A stretch of DNA of 64,000 bases from Cliona cf. orientalis. Taxonomy: Eukaryota > Porifera > Demospongiae > Clionaida > Clionaidae. Positions 10,093 to 21,423 of the stretch are shown piece after piece. The position numbers were made by a program, and so were the translations under genes. The DNA lies in assembly GCA_963930775.1 (NCBI GenBank), contig OZ005694.1:8070045-8134044 (forward strand), written 5' to 3'. The notes under the pieces are model-generated. The model saw only the letters and a list, made by a program, of their open reading frames with translations, ran no database searches and was not told the DNA's origin. Numbering within the stretch: the stretch's first letter is position 1; every line of letters starts with the position of its first letter.

Positions 10093-11042
10093 ATGGACTC
10101 CACTACGAGTGAACTCGACGGTCGCGCCGAATCAGATGAGCAAAATTTGACGGAATATTCGGAAAGCGAGTCTGAAAGAGGTAGATTTCATAATATTAGC
10201 TATATATATCTAATACGGTGAAACTATAATATTATAGAAAGTGCATGTTGTAAGTTTCCGGTCCATTGGCATGTGCGTTCTACTTTAAATAGTATAGCTA
10301 GCTATCACCCGCTAATAATTTCTTAGCTGCAGAGGTCATGGAATACGACACGTCGGACAGGTACATTGACGAGGATGCACTGTTGGATGATCCAGCTGCT
10401 ACAAACAACCCTGAAGTCGAGGAACCTGGAAGACTGCAGGATGAAGATTTGGCTCCTGCTGGTGGGTATTAGCTATTAAATTTTAATAGTATTGTAGGCC
10501 AGCAGCTGATGAGTCACAAAAGCATTGCATACACGACTTTATACAGTGAATTACTGCTACGCATACACATTATATTTGTAGCAGAGAACACAGAGCCTGC
10601 AGTAAATAATAGCATGGAAGCTTCTGAATCAGAGTCAATGTCAACATCTTCCAGTCTACCGCCATCTTCTGGTGCCCCAGGTTCATTGCCGTCTACATCT
10701 GCTGGAGGGTCAGCCCCAAATCGTCGACAGAGCTTAGGTTCTGGGCGAGTGCTGCTGCCTCTGCCACCAACATTACCACCAGGTCCTAGAGTTACCTTTC
10801 CCCGTGGTGGGCTATCACTAAACCTCACTAATAGTGGGCGCGGAAGAGGATACAGCAGCCATGGCAGAGGAGCACCATACAGCAGTCATGGAAGAGCACA
10901 TGTGCACAGCAGTCACGTGCACACTCATGGACAAGTGTATTATGGATATGGACATCGTGGACATCGACATCGTGGCCGTGGCCGTGGCCGTGGCAGAGTC
11001 AGGCCTTACCCTCGTTCATCACCAGTGGTAAGTTTTACATGA
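10093..11042 (+). CDS. Acidic N-terminus / GAR-like C-terminus protein (spliced, unrecognised)
   Basis: The exons are 10093-10180, 10327 (or 10333)-10461 and 10582-11042, all with matching phase, giving about 225-227 residues. The N-terminal 100 residues are acidic (SESESE, DEDALLDD, MEASESES). A Pro/Ser-rich centre follows (PLPPTLPPGPR). The C-terminus is Gly/Arg/His/Tyr-rich, with SSHGR repeats and a (GR)n tract, like GAR/RGG tails of RNA-binding or nucleolar proteins; no folded RNA-binding domain is visible. Exon 2 has tandem acceptors 6 bp apart (TTCTTAG and CTGCAG) that would add or drop two residues in frame. A consensus donor GTGGTAAGT at 11027/11028 lies just before the stop at 11040, so a further exon may exist. 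The function is unknown. Confidence 0.65.
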
Positions 11043-11580
11043 GAGAGAGAGAGTTTCACAAAAGCATGAAATGTCTACCTCTCAAAAAATTAGAGTATAT
11101 AGCACATACTCTCCCATGACATTAAGGTATCACAGTAGAAAGTATCCATATTCATAACAATAAATGTTGGGGAAACCCCTATGTAGAAGTTTTGACAACT
11201 TCCTAATTTAATAATAATATTAATTTATATACATTGGTCCAAGGAGGGCCACAGACTAGACTTTGAGTATAGACTCACCAGCCAACTGAGTGATATCTTA
11301 AAGCACACTCTTTGAGCAAAGGCCTGAGTTGATGGATTTTCTTGTAGCTACAATCAATGGGTCTAGATCTATGGTGATAAGTCTTCTCAGTTAAGTTCCC
11401 CTGGTCCAGTGTTCAGAGACACACATTATCTAGTTATAGCTCATTAGTCATGTGGAACTGTACAGAGACATGTACCAAGCAGTTAGCTGGCCTCAAACTT
11501 GGAATGTAACTTCTAATAATAATAATAATATTTCAATTATGATTAATATCAAACCATGACCATGATTAATGTGTTGGAGC

Positions 11581-12013
11581 TAAGGCCATAGTAATAAAAT
11601 TACCGGTTTCTCAGACCCGCCCGCTCCCTCTTTTTGACTTTCAGCTCACTTTTTTATTTTTAGGTCAAAGGTCAAGCTGATTACGTGATCGCACCTTTGA
11701 CCTCGTGTGTGAGTGCAAGAAGTAGCTAATAATTGCTAGCTGCTAGTCCAGTTGTTAGCTAGCTACGATGTTTGTACCGGTGACAGACTAAAAGGAGTGT
11801 CCATAACGTTCCAGAGAAAGTAATTTTGATTGATATTCACAGTGTGGTAAGGCTATGATAGGATCATGAACCTTTTCAAAGTTTGTGCACAGTGCAGTTG
11901 ATGAAATTCATTGATCCTTTGGCACAAAAAAATAAAAAAAATTGTCGCCCTCCCGCATGCTGTGAAAGCTTCTATGTGTCTGAGAAACCAGTTATTTTAT
12001 TACCATGGCCTAA
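11581..12013. mobile_element. MITE with about 36-bp terminal inverted repeats
   Basis: The left end TAAGGCCATAGTAATAAAAT... runs into GGTTTCTCAGAC. It pairs with the right end GTCTGAGAAACC...ATTTTATTACCATGGCCTA, about 36 bp with four or five mismatches. An internal short palindrome, GGTCAAAGGTC...CCTTTGACC, lies at about 11664-11702. There is no transposase frame, so this is a non-autonomous element of about 430 bp. Confidence 0.7.
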
Positions 12014-13109
12014 TTATAAGTATCTTGAAACAACACTAAGTCTTCTATTTTACTATCCCCTGCTTACCATAACATTTGAGGTTGAAGAAATGATCCATTT
12101 TGTGATATGATGTACTGTTCAAATGATAGCTACATTAATTTTTTTTATTTAGAGCACACTGCACTTGAGTTGTGAGGCGTGGCCAACTTTTTACAGTGCT
12201 GCAGACACATGCAGCAATGCTGCAGCTATAGATAATATATAATTGATTTTGTGCCAGCTACAATTACTGATTTAGTTGTATAGGATACTAATTATTGATA
12301 ACCTGTATCCTATATCAGAGAATTCTCAGTGTGTTGTAGCTAACTAAGCTTAGCTAGCCTGTACTATATAGCTAGCTACGCATAACATAATTAGCTATAT
12401 TATGTAGCTGTACTAGATACTAGGCTAGAGTAGTAGATGTCAGTATACACCTTAACCTGAGAAACTAGCTGATAATGATCTGGTCAGTGTCCAGTAAAAA
12501 GGCAGTGGTCCTCTAAGGCATAATTTAGTTATAGTATAAGTCACACAGAGGCTGTCAGTTTATATAGTGACAGAGGTGCCATGGCATTCCCCTAATTTCT
12601 CCAGACTAGTATACATGACATTGTACAATTATTTACTTGCACTGGCAGGTCCTAATTATGAAGGTCCATGTCACCATTTGGACATAAAAATTAATTATCA
12701 TTCATGCAGGTGATCCATGTCCACAGGTGTGATTCTGTGGTGCTTCCTAAGCAGTGAGACAATTCCAGAATGTACAGAGTTTGGACCGTGCTATACTACT
12801 ATATAGCTACTAAATTTTGATAACTGACTGTGAAATCTGAACTTGAAAGTTATGATCCTACACTTATTAGGTTAGTTATTCCTACATGAAATGTCCTGTT
12901 AACTTGCTAGCTAATTTGAAACTGTACACATGTACACTTTAGTGCATTTGATTTCAGATCTGCATACCTTTGAATTAGTATTACAGTAATAAAATTTTAA
13001 TGGATGGCTACTTAAAATTTAATGGACAGCTGCAGGTAGAGGGTCTGTTGGGGTTACTAACTTAGTTGCTCAGGGGTGGGCTACTTGTTATCAGTCAGGT
13101 GTGTGTCAC

Positions 13110-13152
13110 TGTAGGTGTAGGTGTAGGTGTAGGTGTGTGTGTGTGTGTGTGC
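13110..13152. repeat. (GTGTAG)n / (GT)n microsatellite
   Basis: GTAGGT hexamers grade into a pure GT run. Confidence 0.85.
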
Positions 13153-15592
13153 AACTTGGTTGTCTAGAGGAGTGTCTATAGATGGTTGTATCCCTTGCTG
13201 CTAGTAATTACTGCTTGTAAAACTACTGTAGCACTGCCTTTTGTGGTGTACTACAGTCTTGGTTTATGTATGGGAGGGACTTGGGCTATTGGCTTTTCAT
13301 GTTGTGGTCAAAGAATTTTAAGCTTCTATTAGTGCATGCTTCATGGGGGAGCCCAGCTGGTAAAACTTGTCTGGTATGCAGGTGATTGTATTAAGGTAAT
13401 AGCTAATTCATTTCCTAATTGAATGGGTGCAAGTTTGTCAGTGTGAGTGTTCCTGTATCCAAATAGACCTGAGACATAATGAATTCAATCCTCACTAATT
13501 TCCTTTATTGTTTGCGTTGCCATGGTAGGTATAGCCTTAATTTTTCCACTTAAGATTCTTCAAAAGTGCATGAGGAGACCCAAGCTTTAAAGGTAAGAGC
13601 CAATAGCCATCTGAAGGAAATCCTGATGGTTCAGGAAATCCTGATGGTTCAGCATCATGGCTACAGGGGGAGAGATAGGGCTGAAGCTCCCCCACTGACT
13701 TTGAAAAAATGGCTGAGCTGGCCCCTTAAACCATTGCATGTCAGAAGGTCTCAGCGTGCACTCTCAAATTTACTGGCACCTATAAGCCCCCCCTAGCAAT
13801 GTCATTTATATGAGCATATTTGGGTTATGCAAGCTTGAATGTCCTCTGTACAGAACTGGGTTGACCCAATGAGTAAATATTATTAGTTTTATCTATAATG
13901 ATTGCTATTATAGATTCAGGTGTCTGTTTTTAACCCTCGGCACATGCACGAGGATTACTGTAGTTGGTTTGTGTGTCTGTCTGTTACCACACTAGCTGCT
14001 ACATACCTCATTTGCGAGTCCAATTTGCAGTGTTGTAAGGTTCCTTATGGCGTTCCAAACGCATAATTTGTGTGGATTTCTCCGAAAACACATTGTTCAC
14101 CAGTTTTGGTGTCATTTGCCGATTTTAAGCTTCTTGACTTTGCTCGAGCTAGCGATAGCATGGCTTAACGTATAAATACGTTGCGCGCTATATACAGTAT
14201 GTCTATTAACCCTCAGCGCATGCACAGTTGCATCAATCCCACCACTCAGTCCACCGGCGAGCTTTTGACAATCGTGGAATGACAGTGTCAACTCTAAGGC
14301 TTAGCTGCCTGTATTCTTGCAGTACCCTTGGACTCTCTAGCTTGTATGCATGCATGCATGGCATTACAGTGCTTGAATCCCTGTCTCGCCCTAGTCTCGC
14401 AGAGCCAGACCCTTACACGGGGGGAGAGGGTCTGGTGACTTGCTATACAGCCCTTTAGCTACCTATACCTTTCCACATGCTACTGTTGAAGCATATAGCT
14501 AATGCCATGCAACGCGCCAAGAGTTTTGTGCTCGAGAGAACTCTACTTGGTGAGCTGCAAGAGATCGAGAACTAGCTAGCTAATGAATACTGTAACTGTT
14601 TGCAGCTGAGTGTAGAGACTCATGGCTAAACAGCTGCTAGAGCACGCTCACCAAGGCAGTATGTACATGCTAGGCTGCTGCATATTTTACTGGTGTATAA
14701 CTATATACATTCTTATGAAGAGAAGTTACAAAAGGTTATTACTCTGTGTATAGTGTTCTGTTGTACATTACATAGATTCTCTATAGTCTTGCACATCAGA
14801 TTCTCCTAGTCTATATCACTTGCTGATGATTTTTGTTATTATAATGATTATGATGATATTATTTTCATAAAAATTAATTATTGCACAATAATCTATTATT
14901 ATAGCAATAATAGTAAAAAATTAAATTATTGCATCTGGTGTATAATAAACTTTATTTGAATATTGGCTCACTGTAAATCACTAAGACTTAGTGTGTTGCA
15001 TATTAATAATTATTTTGCATGAGGTGCTTTTTTGTATGTACTAGAGTGTGTGAGAATCAGAGGACAAAACTTACTGTTGATTGTTGTGTATAAAGTACAT
15101 AATATAGAAATAGCAAGTTGATGACAACATCTACTTAGTAAGCCTAAGTCCTTACTAGACCGTGTATACATATTCAGTTACATGTAGATACTAGTAAACT
15201 TGATGACCCAGTACCAAAGCAAGATCACAATACAGAGCAACCCCTTACCATAATTATAAGCTTTTATTATCCACATCCCTATTATATACCTAAAAGTAAT
15301 GTATGCACTGTTAGAACTTTATACATGCATGCAGCTACTGGGAATCTGGTCAAGTTATTGTGAAAGAGCCATAATAATATTATTCTTATGAATTAATGTG
15401 AGAATTAGTCTGACATTCTATAATAATTTTATAATAACAATTATTATCAGCTTCTGCTTGGAAATCACACAAAAAAATTGATTATGGTTGCATGTGCATG
15501 ACATTGTGTACACAATATTCTGATAATGTAAGTGTACACATCATATTATTACTAGCATAATATTGTATGAGCATGTGTACATATTATGCAAT

Positions 15593-15623
<31 letters not shown>
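15593..15623. repeat. (TG)n microsatellite
   Basis: A nearly perfect TG run of about 30 bp lies 3' of the minus-strand orphan gene. The paralogous gene at 6266 also has a CA/TG tract shortly after its 3' end. Confidence 0.9.
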
Positions 15624-15628
<5 letters not shown>

Positions 15629-15706
15629 TATGTGTGCATCTGTGCTGTGTGTGTATATGAGTGCATGTAAATCATGATATGAAACAGATATAACCAAAGG
15701 ACTAAG

Positions 15707-16369
15707 CTAGTTATCCTTATCAAAGTCAACATCATCCATTGCAGAAGAGGGCCTGGACACTTCGGACACATCATCCTCATCTCCTGGCAGGGGTTGTGTT
15801 GACCAGTTCCCTGGAGCATTGTTAATAGGACAAATGGGACTATAATTAGAATAATCAGCAACAAATACCCCATAGTCATCATCATAATCATACCAAATTT
15901 CATACAAAAGCTCGTCACCCTGTTCAGGTGTGGCACCACCGAAATGGGTGTAGGTAGGGTACCTAAGGTTACATAAGAAGCCCCAGGTGTTTCTTTCAGG
16001 ATCATCATGTTCCATGGGGATCCAATGGGTTCTCATGTACTCCCTTAAGGCTGTGAATGCGGTAAAGGATGGTTGGACGGAAAAGTCTGTAATGGTTTCT
16101 ACCCTTACATGAGCATACAACACCTGAATAAGATTGGTATCAGACAACATTATCTGACCATCCGGCCCAAGGACAGAGCCAAAATCAAGCTGTTTACGAT
16201 GGGCAAACACATATTGTACAGCGGCATTTGCCTCAGGTGTTATCTGGGCATATATTAAAGCTTCCTTCAAGTTAAGGAGCTTTACAATGTATACATGTAC
16301 ATCAAAAGGTAGAAGGGTAAAACCGGCTTTCCTAACGGCCTCAGCCATTTTAGAGGAAGACACAGTCAA
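15707..16369 (-). CDS. Orphan F-box-like protein, copy 2
   Basis: This single-exon 220-residue protein is a paralogue of the gene at 6266-6877 and lies on the opposite strand. An alternative start is the second Met (MAEAVRK...), which aligns better with the start of copy 1 (MAANRP). Residues about 19-55 (LLPFDVHVYIVKLLNLKEAL and following) fit the leucine pattern of an F-box. Shared blocks are LDFGSVLGP, TDFSVQ, HWIPM, FGGATPEQG/CGGATPQQG and NNAPGNWST. The C-terminal tail is again acidic (DEDDVSE..., DDVDFDKDN). Flanking sequences outside the coding frames do not match between the copies, so the duplication is old and the coding sequence has been kept. No function can be assigned beyond a possible role as a substrate adaptor for ubiquitin ligase. 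Confidence 0.78.
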   Translation of the reverse strand: MTVSSSKMAEAVRKAGFTLLPFDVHVYIVKLLNLKEALIYAQITPEANAAVQYVFAHRKQLDFGSVLGPDGQIMLSDTNLIQVLYAHVRVETITDFSVQPSFTAFTALREYMRTHWIPMEHDDPERNTWGFLCNLRYPTYTHFGGATPEQGDELLYEIWYDYDDDYGVFVADYSNYSPICPINNAPGNWSTQPLPGDEDDVSEVSRPSSAMDDVDFDKDN

Positions 16370-19300
16370 TAGAACACACAGCTTGGTTAAAAATATTTAA
16401 CTTGAATAGGTATGTGTAACGTCACCTGTCAATATTCAGAAATCAAGCTTTCAAGAGCAAGAGCTAGCGAACTGAGAAAGTACAGCAGCACCAGTGCAGC
16501 ACGGACTCAGAAGTTGTTTAGCACGTGCATCATCTCAAAATTATTATTGTGCACGTGCAGAGCACCTATGCATGCTATACGGATAAGACCATCATTACCA
16601 ACTACAACCTTGGAACTATTGCTCCTGTTATTGATATGAAGTCTCAAGCTGGCTGGCCTATTATGTAGTCATGGAGATATCAGCCAATTTCCAAATCTAT
16701 CAGGATTGCCCTAAAAATAAAAATGTGTAGCAAAATTAAGCTGCATGCGGAAGTCGGTATACTAGCGGTTTATGCAAATAATTAGCCACGCCCACTAAAT
16801 CAAAGAGAAACTGGGCGTTTACCATCCTAAGCAAGCACAGGAATAATAATGCAGGCCAAAATCAGCATCATGGGAACTTTGAGGGACTCGGGATGTAGTC
16901 GAAGTTGTTCATTACATCCCCAGTATAAATTTACTTTTTTGCGGTTATTAGGTAATTATGTTGTAATTATGATGTAACCTATGTCGTCATAGCGCTAAAA
17001 TTCAGAGCCTTTACAGAACACTTCTGAGACCTGAAAATCCACAGAATCATATATTAACTTACACACATATCCAGCGAATACATTAAAAGCTGAGTGCTAC
17101 TTTCTCCGACAAGTAATACCAGCCGAACTTCACGCGTTCTCTTGGCTGACGTAATCCTGTGGATAAATAAAGCTAGCCTTGCGCTATTTATAGCACGCGT
17201 CATGCCACGACCGATCTGAAGTTCGGAAGCTGTACTGTGCTGTCGAGTTCATCTCCTTTGATTGAAGCATCGAAACTCGAAGTCGAAAGTTGATCTTAGA
17301 CTCCATCTCTGCGATTGAGGCCCCAGCATCGATGTGTGTATTGACGACCTTTACCACATGCACCATTAGAACTATGCAGCCACTGGGGATGTGGTCAAGG
17401 GTTCATAATATTAGAAAAGTTGATCAATAAAACCAATCAACATGATAATAAAAATAATAAGAGTGAAACCAACGATAAAAAATGATAAAAATTAATGACA
17501 ACAGAACACAATCAAACTTAGATGATGAGTAGTAATTATTATGAATACAGAATTTCGACAATACATTAATTTTAGTACTTGAGGCTTACACCAATTAGTA
17601 CATAAGTCACAATATCATCTTCTAGAACCGTGGGTCATCACGATATTGTAGAACCTGTATATACAACAAAAAATAATGCATATTATTATATCATGCTTTA
17701 GCGTAGCCTTGAGCTTGTACCAGGGACATCCCATGTTATTCAACATTGCATGTTGAAAAACACGCCAGGATGGGCAGAGGACGACACTATTGTAGTTACT
17801 AAATGTAAGACAGGGAGGGGATATACTAAATCATAATAATAATCTATAGTCGGGATAAGAGTGCTTATCATAGAAGGTATAAGGGCATCAGTGGGTTGAT
17901 GACATGTTCAGACGCCCAAGGGGTTTATGTAGTGGCCGGCTATCTGGGCTGGGTGTATAGCACACAGCCAGATACAGTGTTCACTTTTGATCCTACCGTA
18001 TAGCTCCAAATTTTCATGGCACAATATTTTCGTGAATTTCGTGATTTGAGTTCTGATCACGAAAATTTCCTTCGCGAAAATTTAGTATCGTTGTGAGTGT
18101 GGCTACGTTCTGTGTGCACCTGTGCATTGCAAGCGCGATTGTGCGTACGTGTACGCATGCGATACTAGTCGGCTAATGAACGCCTGAACTGTGAATCGCT
18201 GCTAACGATGTACAGACTCTGTACGCTTACTTTCAGAAAATGAGCAAAAGATACCTACCAAATCTGCAAGGATCTTTGTCCAAACAACATCCTTCATCTT
18301 GTATCGAATCTGCCAACAACCACATTGAAGAAATGGCCAAACAGACAAGGTGCTAAAGGCAGAAAGAGAGGCCAGTATAAGTCTTGTCTAGTTTTTTCTC
18401 TTCACGTCCACACTAGCATGCTAGCCTAACGCTGAGCCACGTGCAATTGTGGGCAGAGCGACAAGGTAAATTGTCTGCACCGATGCCGTGGCGCGGTGGT
18501 AATCATGAAAAAATCTGGCGATCACGAAATTTTTATCACGAAAAATTTCAATCATGGGATTTTCAGCAATTTCACAAAAATTCTGAACCACAAAAATTTG
18601 GAGCTATACGGTATTTATTTCGTTACCCAAGTTTGTGTGGTATTAATTCGAAAGTGATGACTTCTATTTGAGAGCGGTGTTTATTAATACCAGTAGCTGC
18701 CATGCAGAGAGGCAATCCATAGAGAAATGGTCAATTGACACCACTGATTCGGACCCCTTTGCCGATGTAGAAGGCTACAGCTTGTTCTAGAAGACTGCTA
18801 AGTATTTAGTTACTTAGAATGAGTCGTGAGTCATGTTTAAATGCTAATGTATTTCTCAAATAGTAGGTGTGGTACGGCTACTATTCAAGAGCGGCAGCTA
18901 TTAATTTTCGTTCAATACTTCTGGACTCGGATGCGGCGACTAATTGAGAGAGGCGTCTGTTCGAGTGAATACGGTAGTTAGAGAACCAACGAGTGCTACC
19001 AAACCTTAAATTAATATAGCCACTATCAGAAACTCCAGCATATTAATTTTAGTGTCATGGGTCATGGTTCATGGTTGGCAAGCAGCTATAATAATATATT
19101 TAATAGCTATATCAAGGGCTTAAAAGGTGTCTAATGTGTTTTGTCAGTAATAAATCAATGATGCCCTTGTGTCCTTGATATGCATGTAGCTAGGGGATCA
19201 GAATATCTTATAGGTGTGTGGCTATATACTCTATTAAATATTCTTTGGCTTGTACGTAACTAGCTATCTTAAATTGCTTACCAGAAGGCTGGTGCAATCC

Positions 19301-20067
19301 TTTGATTAACCAGTGAGCTGAGTCAGAAGAGATGGAGTAAACATCAGTATGGCTGTGCCAGCATGGTGCCAGCTGCAGGGACACAAATTTTAGATATCAC
19401 TTGATCTGCAATTTGAAAAGTAGGCATGCCAAACTTACTTCCAGAAGTCATTATTAGGTTGTCATGAGCACCATCCTTTTGGTCCTTTCTTTCGAGATTA
19501 GCTATGCATGCTTGAACTTGGTTTTTTGAATTTTTATCACATGTATGTCATGTGACCATAGTAATATCAGATATTTTTCTGATAGTCTGGGTTTAATTAT
19601 ATAAGCTTAAAATCTGACATTATTCATATACATCTGAAAATCATGAATTTATTCAGATACTTTACATAGCCTTGGAATTTTGTACAAAAAGATTAACACA
19701 CCTTTCAAACACAATCTGTAGATTACAATACTATTTGTAGACGTTGGAAAACTATCGCACATTTATTTCGATGTTTTACAATACTTTAGAATTGTATATG
19801 AAAAATTTCCAATATATTAACAACACATCAAAAATTACTATACTTTTTATAGACTACTTAGAAAAAGATTTCCAAAATTTATCACATGTACTCCAAGTGA
19901 TAATATATTATTCCAACACTGTGAAATAATTTCCCACAGTTACACACCAAAAAATTGGGCTCTGGCCCCAATTTCCAAGACTATTCCAGCTCTAAGAACT
20001 CAGCACATATGATTTTCTCATACTTTCATTACACTTTTCATAGAATTGGCTTCCAGTAGTGATTTCA
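16370..20067. other. Gene-free interval with one MITE
   Basis: Apart from the 620-bp MITE at 17994-18613 I see no supported exon on either strand. The open frames at 16412-16639, 17184-17366 and 19744-19929 are short and featureless. I searched the minus strand here by eye for a TGF-beta cystine-knot domain, which would complete the gene to the right, and did not find one. Confidence 0.45.
17994..18613. mobile_element. TA-flanked MITE with 21-bp perfect TIRs
   Basis: The left end TACCGTATAGCTCCAAATTT is the exact reverse complement of the right end AAATTTGGAGCTATACGGTA (21 bp perfect in total). The outermost TA on each side fits a TA target duplication, as made by Tc1/mariner-like transposases. 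Inside, near both ends, are further AT-rich inverted motifs (CACGAAAATTTCC, CACGAAAAATTTC). There is no transposase frame. Confidence 0.8.
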
Positions 20068-20389
20068 GATCCTAGATGCATCAACCATGTACCAGCTCAA
20101 TGTCACCGAATACTCTGGAGATGCCACCGATGGTCTAATAAACCACATTGAGAGTCATCAAGGGAGAAAGTTCACCACTAAAGACAGGGACAATGATTTG
20201 TGGAGCAATAATAATTGTGCCATACGATTCCATGGAGCATGGTGGTACCACTCATGCCACAGGGCCAATCTGAATGGTCAGTATCTCTTTGGTTCACACA
20301 GCTCATATGCTGATGGAGTAGAGTGGGTGACTTGGAAAGGATTCTACTATTCTCTGAGGTTCACAGAGATGAAGCTACGCAAGAAATGA
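20068..20389 (+). pseudogene. FReD fragment copied from the 37-kb gene
   Basis: The frame encodes the last ~105 residues of a fibrinogen-related domain (from FQILDAST to MKLRKK, TGA at 20387-20389). It is nearly identical to the final exon of the gene at 35522-37768, including the calcium-site segment KDRDNDLWSNNNC and the WWYHSCHRANLNG core. An in-frame TGA lies immediately upstream of the homologous start, and no N-terminal exon, signal peptide or promoter precedes it. It is therefore a 5'-truncated, non-functional copy. Similarity continues past the stop codon into the 3' flank up to about 21436. Confidence 0.9.
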
Positions 20390-20407
20390 AGCTTGAACCG
20401 GTGGTTT

Positions 20408-20609
20408 CTGAATTTTGAGTACTTTCGAATTCTGCCTTAGCTGTGTTATTAATAGTATAATATTATAAGTGCTGAGTAGTTAATGAGAAAATTATGTTCT
20501 AATATAATCTGAATTTTGAGTACTTTCGAATTCTGCCTTAGCTGTGTTATTAATAGTATAATATTATAAGTGCTGAGTAGTTAATGAGAAAATTATGTTC
20601 TAATATAAT
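20408..20609. repeat. 101-bp perfect tandem duplication
   Basis: The unit starting CTGAATTTTGAGTACTTTCG occurs twice in direct succession (20408-20508 and 20509-20609). The source locus at 37787 has it once, so the doubling happened after the block was copied. Confidence 0.9.
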
Positions 20610-20637
20610 ATTATTATTAAGATTCTGATTCTGTAGT

Positions 20638-20696
20638 AGCCTTGTCTCCGGGTCCTTTACATTGAAACGCTAAGAAAGGGCCTGGAGACAAGGCCA
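20638..20696. repeat. Miniature hairpin element GCCTTGTCTCC...GGAGACAAGGC
   Basis: Inverted arms GCCTTGTCTCCGGGTCCTTT and AAAGGGCCTGGAGACAAGGC are separated by about 18 bp. Relatives of the same size lie at 37911-37982 and in an intron at 37077-37150. Confidence 0.7.
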
Positions 20697-21423
20697 TAGC
20701 TAGTACTAAGCCTTTAGTCCGTCACATTCAAAGCTGCATTCCTTAAATAGAGTGATTATGACCAGCTGAAGACATACTGCACTTTAACACTTTGTGTGTA
20801 CATGTTATGACATGCTTGTTGTGCATAGCTAAAATTATTACAGATTGTTCAATAAAATGTTTGAGAGTCTATCTGGTGATTATAATGACATAATGCCATT
20901 TTGGAAGACACAATAACAAACACACGTGCAGTTGCACAAACAAGAACATCAATAGCTTCTCACTTAGTTACATGAATCTCTCACTTTGACTAAATTTAAT
21001 AAATTATTGATACCTTAGCTACTTTAAAAGTGATTTGTCTATATTCCACTGCATCACTTCCTGTTTGCTTTGCGATATGCCAGGCTAGCATAATATTATG
21101 TGGCCACCCTCGCATACTATGTACAGTATCAACTCCTAGTACATAGTAATTAAATTTTATATAACTGCACACGGAAATGGGTGTATACCAGCTGGTGGGT
21201 GAATTTCGTAGTTTATGATCATGTTTACCTCATTGGCCATAGACAAATCTGTGCATATCCTTGATCCCACTTGTGCATTAATAACCAACCAGTGCTTGTC
21301 AACAACTCGCAATAAGGATAAGTGCAATCTTTCAATTTCATACAACAAACACTTTATACTGCATGAACCCATGAATTCACTCCTTGTTTATATGAATGGT
21401 TGATTGTTCATAATAATATTATA

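Larger units (their letters stand above)
11043..15706. other. Long gene-free interval with repeats
   Basis: There is no supported coding region. The interval contains the MITE at 11581-12013, a (GTGTAG)n/(GT)n tract at 13110-13152, a short hairpin GCCAGACCCT...AGGGTCTGG near 14400-14435, two ACCCTCGGC/ACCCTCAGC-GCATGCAC fragments at about 13932 and 14209, and a (TG)n tract at 15593-15623. Short open frames at 13566-13796 and 14228-14458 have no family signal. Confidence 0.5.

Noticed and set aside
21157-21372. 71-codon minus-strand frame considered as a continuation of the TGF-beta gene
   Set aside because: It lies inside the block copied from the FReD 3' flank, where the matching source sequence has stop codons and indels.
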